NCBI GenBank assembly: GCA_030374765.1
Contig: JARGXX010000092.1
Span: 1,550,001-1,614,000, forward strand
Source of the DNA: Agarophyton chilense
Taxonomy: Eukaryota; Rhodophyta; Florideophyceae; Gracilariales; Gracilariaceae
Reading direction: 5' to 3'
Length of the DNA: 64,000 nucleotides
How positions within the stretch are numbered: the stretch's first letter is position 1; each line of letters begins with the position of its first letter. Made by a program: the position numbers and the translations under genes. Below the pieces are notes generated by a model. The model worked only from the letters and a program-made list of their open reading frames with translations. It was not told the DNA's origin and did no database searches. This document shows, one piece after another, positions 27,395 through 39,300 of this stretch.

Positions 27395-30300
27395 TTAGTC
27401 GACATGCTTTCCATCCACAAGAGCCGAATACGCTTTTGAAAGATTGGCTTCGTTTTCTTGCAAGGCGACCTTTGCTTCGTTCTCAGAGAATCCCAATGAG
27501 GCCAACTGCGCGATTTTAGATGGATCATTCGGATTCGGCCGGGTGCTGCTCGCTACATGGGGAGGTTGAAATGTTATTGGAGGCAAATGCGGTGAAACTT
27601 TGCTTCTACCAAACAGTAGTGGTTCGGCTGACGAGCTTGTGGCTCGTGTTGTCCCAATTTCTCGCTGCGACTTGTCACCTTTTCCAAGCTTTCTGATGCT
27701 CAGGATGGTAGTGACATGATCTCCACGTTCCCCTCCCGTCTGGGTGATTGTGTACTCTGCAGAACATTCAATTGAATATGCGTTCGGGGCTAATAGAGGG
27801 TTTAAAAACCGAAGGGCCATATGAGCATGTTGATCATTACCGAACTGGTATGAAACGCGACCCGAAATATCAATCACTCTGTTGATTGTTCCATCTACTT
27901 CAAGACTTGCAACAGATCGAGGCAGAATTGATTGCGGGGGCTCCTCAACCCATTGTCCAGACTGCAACGAGGCCGAAATTAGTCGCAGAGAGGTGAACGT
28001 GTAGTTAACAAAAACCATTCGAATTGATCTAACAGCTTTCGGATGTCGGGAAGATGCTGTATTCGTGATCTTATTGATCAGTTTAAGAATCGAATTGTCA
28101 TCCTCACTTTTCACATGATCCTCTGAATCACTATCTCTACCAGGAAGCTTCATGTCCGTGAATATTCCACGTCTTCCATCATTCGATGCATCGTGGTGCA
28201 GGCGTTTCAATTCATACATATTCTCTTCATCATTTTCAATGAAGGTCATATCCACCATTTCAACGGATTTGTCACGTCGATGTTCACGTCTGATCTCTCG
28301 CAACGCAATGTCATCGCGATCGGAGTCTCCGAGTACCTCCTGGTGACGTTGTATAAAATCAGGTTCAGTCTTCAGTTCCTCCATAGCTTTCCTTAATGAA
28401 GCGTTTAGCTCATCCCTTGCAACCATGGACCCACATCTAAGGCGCTTCCATGTTGGTGCGATTAAAGTCTTCGTCCCTGCAGGTCGTACTCCTATCATTA
28501 AATCATCCCTTTGTTCTAACAAGACATGGAATTCAATAATATCTACGAGTGGATGCTCCCACAAAATGTGACCATCGAGAGAAGTTATGATTAATCTCTT
28601 CGTAGTCACAAGGCCAGCTCTCAGTTTTTCTGCTTTTTGAGGATTTCCTTCGGCATCCATTAAATGCTTTGTGTGATGTGTAGATCGCGTGCTTCTCCTT
28701 AGCAAGTGCCATAAGAACGAAACAACATCATCTGGGGTCGCACTGGCATGAACAGCCACCAGATACGTCCACGACATCAGACTTTCCTCTGTTGCCAAAC
28801 TTTCATTGCGATTTACAGCATGCAGAATGGCCTCACCAAGTGCAGATCGCAGATTGTAAGAAACCATTTGGTCTCTATGAGGACCAGAGAATGCCCGTGG
28901 GGGTCGAATAGGCTCCGCCGCCTTACTTGACCTCTCTGAAACCATCATACTTCTGAACCCCGCAGCCGGCTCCGCGATTAAGTCAAGAGCTCCTGTTATG
29001 GGCTTCAATACACCTCCAATGAATCCTTTTCCCAATCCTTTTATGAAACCCGACGGACCTTCCTCAGCAGCTCCTTGAATAGGATCCTTGAAAAGTCCAG
29101 CCGCGCCAGATGCTATTCCATGACCGAAACTTAAAGCCCCGGTGAACAGCCCCTGTGCGGGCGACGAGGCAACCCGAGCACGCCCGCCTCGAATAGAGTC
29201 CCTCTCTGCCAAGTAGTCACGGTCACCAACAGCAGTTTCAAGGCCCTGAGCGACAGCACGAGGAATTTCTCCAAGGGATCCCACCAATCCACCAACGGTA
29301 TTCGTTAGTAGAGAAGAGGAACCGCGTCCAATGCTTGCTATAAAATCCGCAGACCCCTTTGCGTTCGCAGGTTCAACAAAAAAGTCTCTGGCCCCAATAG
29401 CAATTGAGTCAAACAAAGCGGAAGGATTTCCAATGAGAGAATTGGAGGCCAACAACACCATTTTCTGATTTGACCCCTGTGAAATATAGAACTCCACAAT
29501 AAGTGAACGAAAGTGTGCAGTAGTGTCACAAACTTGATGAAGTTCCAAAGCATTAAAACGAAATTCAGCGTTCTCAACGTTACCCAACACGGCTACCAAT
29601 GTTCGTATCAGCGATCGAAATCCACCAATTTGTTCTGCCACCTTCGATGTTCGCGACGACGTGAATGATACAGATAGCTTGATTGGGCATAATTCAAGTT
29701 TTTCTACATAGATCCGAGAAAGATGACTTTTTGCACTCCCTGGCTTCCCTGCACCTTTTTCAGGGACAGAGCCGGAGCTGTTTAGAAAAAATGGTATTCC
29801 CGACTCCAATCCATCAAGTCCGTATAACGACTCTCTATTCGTATTCGCTCCACCAACTGCTTCGATCAAGGAAGTTACAAACAACCACACTCTGAGCACG
29901 AAATCTTCGTCAGCAGCTAATTCCATTTGTTGCAAGGCCACGAAGACTCCGTTGAATGTTCCGATACTGCGAGACTTGGGTGGATACGGCCCATTGACAG
30001 TGAACTGAAAAAATGGTTTCCGCACGGCATTCACTGGTCTCGAAGACCCAAAATCCCGAACAGGAATCGATTTGTCTTCGGGTGGAGGCGGTGACCATAA
30101 CACTACCGGCCAGGTGCATTGCTCTAACTGGTTATCAAGTTGCAAGTCTTGGATATCACATACTATAAGTTGCTGTCCGTCAAATCGATCAAGTCTAAAA
30201 TGTATGCCTGATACAGACAAATAGGCCAGCTCAATAGGAGACGCGTCAACAAATGATATCCCAATAGCTTTCACAAACAGCTCAACGTCAAGATTCGCCC

Positions 30301-33300
30301 GGGAAACACTCTCACAAAGAGGCGTACTAATCGAACGTTGTCCTTTTTTGTTCTCGATTTGCATTTCTCGACCATTCTTATTCGTATCCATGGACACATT
30401 TCCAAAAGAATGTTGATCCGAAAAGGTGACAACTTTAGTTGGTCCTTCAACATGAACTGAGACCTTCAAGTCCGGGACGAACTTCCTTCCCTTCCTAAAA
30501 GGCACATCAGCTCGGATCATGTCGATGTTCAGATCAAACTTTGGGTATCTTATCTCTCGGGACTTTTTCCTGTCCAACGCTTGCCTAGGTTCTACATCTT
30601 CATCCAACCCCATAGTCTGAACCCCTAAAGACTGTTGTGATGCGGATCTACTTCCCAAATGATTGCTTTCCATTCTGGGAGGCTCAATCACTTCGACAAC
30701 TAACGACCTCCGTTTTATGGGTGCTTGAGGGTCATCCCAGGCGTACCGCGTTGATCTTCCAGGTCTGACGAGCCAAAGCCGAGTTTCGTTGACTCCTGAC
30801 TGACGGAAGGCAATGGACCTAGATACGCAGTGATTGACAATTCTGTACGGCGGTGTGTTTCGATCCTCTCTGTTTACCACGATCGCAGAAACACCATTTC
30901 CAAGTTTTGAAATCACGACACGGGCGATATACTGCTCATGGCGCTTAGGGCGATACATCTTCGTCGGAAATTCACCTTGCACACCTTCGACGAAGACAGG
31001 TCGAGACCACATCCAATCACTGGAACTATCTTCATTCGCTCTTCTGAAACATAATGACTTCTTCTGCGATCGAAAATCCCAGTGCACTGCAATGTGATCT
31101 CCAGCTCCAACGGCGTGCACTTTAGATGCCAATGCAATCCCGTGAGGATTCAAAGCTTCAGGTTGACACCATTGGACCATAGTACCTGTGTGATTCTGCA
31201 GCCACATAGAGTTCCGAATCGTGACGACCAGCGTCCGTTGAAACTTTCCCAATGCAGGACGGACGTCAACAACCAGAGAACGACCTTCGAGATTTATGGG
31301 CATTGGTTTGTCTACCTCTGCGATTTCAGTAGATAGATGCACCCAAATGTCTTCTGTGGCGTCCGCTCTCTGAAAAGCTATCCAATTTCCTGAGAAGCAT
31401 ACATATTTGTCCGCCACCCTACCAGGAGGACAACCTTTGAGAAACACTTTCGGATTGGCCATAGATCTTCCACGAACATGCTCGCGATCGCGAAAGAATA
31501 AATCGGTATCTGATCTATTGCGTATCCAATATTGGCAATAAAGTCTTAATCGTTTAAAACAGGCTTCCTGGTCGTGTTCCATCTTGACCTTGAAAGGCAT
31601 GTATCTCCCAGAGCCCGTCGATATTGCATTGAGAGATAAGAAGTTCGGATGAAAATCCCCCGTCTGTCGCGAGGGTAGCACTTGCACATTGTTTGAAATC
31701 GGCCTGTTCTTGCGGTCGAGGCTGTTGTCCATTCCTAACGCAGCTGCAAGAGATGAATGGTCAGATCCCACGCCGTGAATATGAGCTTCTGCTAGGGGAT
31801 CAATATGCTTTCCCTCAATAACCTGATCAAGCCCAATCCGTCGTGAATCCCCAGGTAACGCAAGTTTCAGAAAAACTGATCGCGGTAGAAGGTTTTCGAT
31901 CACTAGTGGAGTACAGAATTGAACATCTATCGATCCAAGTACACCATCCCTTGTCTTGTTCTGTTCCGCAACAGCCGCATCCACCACTGGATGTACCACT
32001 AGGCAAAACACTTTCCCCGACCCCGCACCCTCGCACTTCAGTACAAGCGTAGAAGATGCAGTTGATCTTGAGGCAGTAGGGGGTATGGCCGCAGTTTGAG
32101 CAGAGAGCGTTTCGTTCGCAATTTCATACAACGATGGTAAGTTGCTGAGGGGGTCACTCCACAGAAATTCATAACGAAGTCTAGAATTCGTCACCTGGAC
32201 GTCATCCAATTTTTCTTCATCCGCATTGCTTTCGCTCTCTAGGGCATGAATTAGATATGGCCGAATGCGAATCATTCTGTGGATGGCATAAATCGGAATA
32301 GCCCACGCGTCTCCGGGCTTTACTCGCCTGTGACAGTCTCTGACAAGTTCCTGGTCCCCGGATAGTTGGCTCAGAGCCACATTATTCCCATCACTTTGAG
32401 ACTTTCTCATTCCTCCGATATTTACCTCAAGTAACCTTTTTGTTCGATTCACAATCCGTACAGCAGACCTTATACAGCCGCAGGGAACACCATCTCTCAT
32501 TGATACCGCCCAAATTAATGTTAGAACAGAGGGAAGACTCCGGAAACCACCAGCGGGGGTTGCCATGTCTCGTGTGTCGGGAATCAGTTTGATTAAACGG
32601 ATTCCAGTTTGTTCTGTAGACAGCGTCAAAGCCTCATATCCACTTAACGAAAGAATACAAGACATCGATAGCTGACGATTCATGGAGGGATCCGGTGATA
32701 AGCCCCCCGTCGCTCCAATTGCAGTCCATAGTATTTCTTCCGATGGCGTATCGACCTCGATCTCCCCGCCATTTCCCCTGAGCGCACGCCTCTTGGAATC
32801 ATATGGCAACCACATCTGCATTGGGCGCCCAGTTTCATTGCGCACGCAGAACGCTGCCACGCTTGGTCTCTTTGCCCCAGAATTCGTTGATTGGCCTGAA
32901 TACATGGGGGGTTCAGGGAAGTGAGTCTTGACAATATGTGGATTTTCGTCCTCAAGCTTTAACCGAGCTCCTAGTTCTTCAATTGCAGATTTTAACGCCT
33001 TAGAAACTCTGGCTGCCCCAGACACCGTATTCGGGGTCACATTCACATCAATGTTTCGTTCGGCCCTAACATGAATCGCCATGGAACCTGAACGTCCTTT
33101 GGATGACGCAAATTCAACAGGGAACGACTCAATCCCAGGTTCCCACCATCCTTTTTCTTCATTAAATAGGTCTAGGGCAAATTCGAGAGCGGCATTTGTA
33201 AGCCAAGGAACATTTGACTTTAGAATTCCATTTCGAAGTCTGGCCTCCATTATAGGAACATATCGACCAAGGGTTTCATCAGTAAACATTAAGCGACAGT

Positions 33301-36300
33301 GAGGCAGCGCGAAATGCACCGAAAGTTTTGCATCACCTTCATCGCCTTTGTCAATCCATTGGTCGAATCTACCAGGTTGTTCTGGACGCTGAGAGAGCTT
33401 GCTAGGTTTCAATCGCACAAGACGGGACCCAACGGCAAGTATTAAGGAAGCGTCATTCACATCAATTCGAACAAGAAAGGATTCCGCGTTAACCGAGAGA
33501 GATGATCCCGGCGCTTTGCGCGGTTCGTCACCAGGGTTCTGCGGCGGATCATAGCCTCTGCCTTCAAACTTCATGGAGACATCACAGGAGTACAACATGG
33601 GAGTTTCAGTTTCCTTCCTCTCGGCAACGGAAGGATAACCCAAGATCTGAGAACTGCGGCCTTCAAGGGATGTCTTCATTTGTGGACCAAGACTCGAAAG
33701 GTTGATTTGAACTCCATGAGCAGCAACTTCAACGGTGTTTCGCCCTGTTACTGGCGCCCACAGCACTTTTGCAATAACATCGCCGCGAATAACAAGGGAC
33801 CGACCGTCGCCAGGATATTGATTTGCCATCAGCCATATTTCAGGTCTAGAGACTGTCACAATCAGAAGTCTTCCATTGAACCGAAGCAATGGAGGGGGTG
33901 CGGAGGACTTCAGAAACGGAAATCCCGGGGCAGTCAGTGCTCCAAGATCCCGGAACAATTCAGGCTCGACAATTATTCTCAGATCAGAGGCAACTACCAT
34001 AACGTTCGCACGAAAGCCGAAAGGGCGATCCCAAGTCAAAGTAACTGATCTCGCCATGGCTGATGTGGACTCTTGTTTGGTGGGGTTTCCAGCGTGCGGC
34101 GACAGCAAATGATCTGGTGATGGTCCATAGGTTGGCATTATTAACGTCATCCCATTAGTATTAGAATACGGACGGGCATCTTGAAGAGAACTCATGTTGG
34201 CACTCACGTCAATAGTCATTCTATAGTCAACACCGTACTCGAAAGAACCAACGAGGTCACGAAGCTCAGTCCGAATCAATCGAGACAAATCATCCTTTCC
34301 ATCTGCACCAGACATAATGACACTTTCTATTAATGGTACTTCAAACAGAATTTGATAGTTGGGGGGCATTCTGTTAGATGAAAACATGATTGGTTGCACT
34401 GGCTTTCGTGTTGGCAATATGGGGGTCTTCAAGCCTCGGACAATGTCCGTGAATTCGATATCTGGACGTTCAATTATATTCTCAGTGAAAGTGAAATAGA
34501 GTATGCTATACTCCGCTTCACAGAGTCTAGCAGATATGCCGTTTGGGGCACTGACACGAACTCTTATAGATGGCAGCCATTTCCCCGGATCATATTCCCT
34601 CTCCTTCTGACCGTCCTTGAGCACGGGAATTCCATCGGCATTCAAAATCACTTCAGGAACGCGCCTTCGCCTCCATGTATCTAACTTTGCCACAATCCAT
34701 ATATTTTCGGAGAACGGTAGCAAGTCCGCAATGGGACAGTTTGGCGTAATCTGCTTGAGCACGGGTTCAGTCCCCCCTTCGGTCAAAGCCCTTCCTTCCC
34801 CTTCCCCAGGCGGTTGATAGAGAACGTGCGCATTGACACCTTCAGCCATAATTTCAAATCCTATTTGATATCCCGGCGCACACAGATTATCGTTGGTTAT
34901 CGATGAATGTGATACGAAGAAGCGTAGAGCTTCGTAAGGGCTTTGGGAATGTCTGGGCATGACAAGGTCTATTTCTTCAGTGTGAATACGAACTCGAATC
35001 CTACCTTCAGTACTTGGAGTAACGGGAAAATCCTCCCCCACATCTTCATCGAACATTTCCGCGATACCACCCTTCATCTCGAGAACAGGCTTTAAGCTTT
35101 CTCTCAAAACATCGAAATACTTCTTAAGAATTACTATGAATCTATGTAAGTACACTATGCGAATATTTCGAAGATGAGCTTCAAGCCATATATCATCACT
35201 AGACGAGTCTGGAACTTTAAGGGACCAACCGTCCGATTTTGGGCATAATCCTTGATCTACTGAAGCAGTAAAACTGCGATTATATCGTATTGTTTCAGAG
35301 TAAACATCGAAGGCAGAAGTAAGATCTCGGACACCAAATCCGCCAAGTTCTCCCGAAGCTTCTATCGCACCATTGGCACACTGGGTCAGTTCTGTTTTGC
35401 AGTCTGATACATCAAAGCATGCAATGGCCCCTTCTGCCGTGACCAAGGTCACAATGAGCCCATCTAGCTCAGCATTGACAGAGAGCTGACCCCGATCTGC
35501 AAGGGCCTGTTTTGATATTTCCATCCCTCTTCCAGCTTGATCACGAATTGCTCTTGCAGCCTCAGAAGTCGTCATGCCGAGCGCAGCAAATGGGTCAGAG
35601 TATCCGTTTTCACCCGCTTCATCCTTGATAGGCTCATTCTGCTCATCACGATTGGAAGGTAAGCTTGCGCTAGATGTCTTCCAATCCATACTTGATCTTT
35701 TCCCATCTTCAGGAAACTCTTCCAAGTTATTGCTTTGTGCTTGCGATTCACTAAGATAGAAAAAGTCAGCAAGAGCAAAATAAGTTTCCCTGACGCAGAC
35801 TAAGTGGAGCGACAATATTCTAACCGCCAATGACTGCTCATGGTTCACCACGTCTCCACGGTAAGAAAGTGATATAAAAGCCTGATCGTCGTTACAAGCC
35901 AAGACGTCATACTGACTGCATTCAGTTGCATTTATCGATCTGCGATCAATTTCATCAACCCCCGCGTAAGCAATGCGGCGGAACGGCGCAGTAGCTCCGC
36001 GACTGCCATCAATAACTGTAAACCTGTGAACTCTGAAGTCAAAATCATCAACTTCGGGTCGCTTCACCAGTTTGACATGTGTTCCAGAAGATGATATAGT
36101 CACAATTCTCCGAGCCATGGAGTCTTTCAACTCTAGCTGCAAGTCCTCAAAATCAAGATTCATCGAGAAAGTTATCAAACGTGACTTGTTTTCTTGAACT
36201 CCACAATCTTGGGATTGTAAATGTTGGGAGTGTCTTATTTCCTCAAGTTCGGATGGCATGGACAGGGAATGCGTAGCACGATTAGGCTCAATGCCGCTGG

Positions 36301-39300
36301 CAGGTAGCCCAGGCTCAGAATCGTGGCCCCATCCCTTTGCCACTCTGAGAATGTTTCGGAACCCTTCGTGTGAAACTGATATCTTCAACGATGGCAATTC
36401 CCCTTGCAACTTGACCTTTGCTGCATTTAACGGACCGTGGGAAACGGCCATTACGTCCACAAACGATGAATTATGCATAACTTGTAACAAAAGATGGACC
36501 GAGAAGGGGGTTATGATCCTTTCTGACCCTTTCATGCTAGCCTTAGGCATCACATACAAGCCGAGATCTGTGCATGCCATCCTATAATCAGTGTATCGAA
36601 TAGATACCGGCTGAGATGTAGCATCGACGTTCTCCACAACGCTGTTGTGGTCTGTATGTTCCACAATAATGTCTTCAGAGGGACCAGTAGATGTCTCCAT
36701 TGCGAACGTCCCAAGATCAAGAACGAGCGAAACATTTCTTGCTTTTCGTGCAGGCATTACAAAACGAGGACCACGAATAAGAATATCCATTCGCATGGGA
36801 ACCGATCTTTCAAGAATAGCTCTTTGAATATCCATTCTTAATGAAGCAAGGCGAGGGGCTGCCGATTTCGCAAGAAACTGCATAATGGAAGGCATCTTTT
36901 CTCTCGGATGCCAGAACATCACAGATGAGATGAAGGCTCCCTGGGGTCCATCAAGAAGGACTTCCATTCCACCTATAGCAAGGTCCATAGCCATTCTCGT
37001 CGACCCTTGTGCCCAGTCTCCATCGAGCACTTCTTCTTGGTTCAGTTTTAAAGCAGCAATATACTTGAGGGGGGTTTGACGTAGTTGGAAAGGTTCCTCC
37101 ATGTTATTCAACATATATTCAGAATCACCCAGATTGTTGAACGATTGAATACCAACCCCGTCGATGAAAGATCGTGTGTTGTATTGAAGTCCTTCGACGT
37201 AATCGTCGGGATCCGCTTGGCTCAAGTTTAGCCCCAATCCATACTCACCACGGATTGCAAATATTGCGTCAGCTATGGCGTGGGGGTAAGAATTTAAAAC
37301 AGCGCAAAACAATGCGCGAGAGTCCGACGGAGTTGATTCGTACGTATTTTCCATTTCCATGGTACTAGATTCATTGGGAAGAGCGTCCATGCTTAGAATC
37401 AAGTCCGTCGAACCGCGATCGCTATATTTCGTTTGACCTTCTGTCCTGACGTTGCTTCCTGCCCAAGGAACTCGAGGGTACATTATTCTCGCGTTCTTTT
37501 CCAGATCAATTACTTCGAATGTTCCCAGAAGTGCTTCTAGTAGTAGACCAGCTCCAGGTCTTGTTTCTATCCCCAGACGCAATTCTCTGAATTCTAGATT
37601 GGAAAAGGGGACAGGCTCTGTCGGAAACCCACCACGCTTGAGTTGTATACAACCCCTGCCCAGGAGAAATCCCATGCGGAAGTTTGGTATAACAATTTCA
37701 CTCGCATCGAAAACTTGACATGATAAGGACGAAGAGGAACTCTGACTTGATTCCCCCGTAAGTACAGAGTTTTCTCTGGATGGGCTTGTTCCAACAGCAT
37801 TATTGTCCCCGACTGCGTCAAATACATCATGTTGGACTTCTACTTGAATCGTATCCTGACGTTCCGAAGTCTGATCTTGCACGGCAGAATTATTCTCAGA
37901 TAGAGTATCTTCTGTTTTCTCTGTAGAGGGCGTCTCGGCTGGCTGGCTGCTGCGAGAAAAAAATGACCAAAACCTTGAAGTTGTAGCGGACTGTTGCCTG
38001 GTTCTTTCCAGTGAAGTATAGAGTTCAGAATCTGCGATATCACGAAACAAAACAATATCCTTGTAAGGAAGAGCTAGTTCTAGCTCCTGAAGGCGTTCGG
38101 TATCTTCAATGGGCTCTGGGGCACCATTTCTTCGCGCATTGACGACGGCATTTCTCACACGACAATACTCCTCTCGGGTTTCCCGAAATTGTTTCATACC
38201 TTCAGCATTGAAGCGAAGTGCTGCGTCTCGTCTCTCTCTGAATCGAGGAAGCAGTCTTTCCAAGGCCCAGAACCACCGCCCTCTTGCAGTTTTTGGCCGC
38301 ACTTTTCGATCAATGTCAGAAAGGTACATGATAGTAGATAGGAGCGTGTGATATTGGAAATCATCTAGAGCAATCTTCACATCCGGGAAATGAAGGTCCA
38401 TCTGCACCCGTGGTATGCTTCGAAGCCCCATAAGATTTTCATCAGTTCCAGCTAATGCCGCAGCCAGCGCAGAGCTTTTGGTCAGTGCTATCCTGAGCTC
38501 CCCGTCCATAGGTCGTATGGCATGACGAGATGCGTTTCTTACAAACCCCAGCCAGTCTTTTCCTTCACCATAAGATTCTCTGTGTAAAATCCAATCTTTA
38601 AGTTCATTGACGGCATTTCCAGGCGCCCAGTTCAGCACTAACCCCTTCATATATACAACTTTGTGAACTACAGGAGAATCTGGACTCTCGATAAAGACCG
38701 GAAGCCATTTAAAATTAGTAGAGCAAGCTCGAAGCGAGTCAAAAGCTAGTGTTGCAGTGTACGGCCGATCTCGTACACTACTCGCATCTTCGTACTGAAC
38801 GATTACGTTTTCCACGTCGATTTGAATGTTGTCAACGATCTTTGTGACGAACTTGCTCGTGAAACGCCAGCCCCATCTTGTTATTCTATTCCCAGTTTGC
38901 TGCGTTGTTGATTGAGTCCCTGATACAGGGTCTCCAACAGACTCGCTCTGATATAAATTCGACTCTTTCGCTTGATTGATGGTCATAGACCTTACGCTGA
39001 ATTTCGCATCTCTAATAGCTTCATCTGTCGCAAGTCGAGCTGCTTTCAAGCGTTTATCTCTAAACTCAAGTGCGCTTTGATCGCCATCGGAAACTGGAGA
39101 CGCAACGACTGTGACGTCGTGCATGAAAATGCGCACTGGGGCAGAACGTAGCCTCTTCCATGGGACTTCCAGCCGAAGGAGACCAATGTAACCAGCTGTG
39201 ACAGTTACAGGCAAATCTAGTCCCAAAGTTTCAAATAGCACAGCGAGCGCATCGGGGCGAAGTCGAAGGTTTTTGAGCTCAAGATCCCCCCTCCAAACCC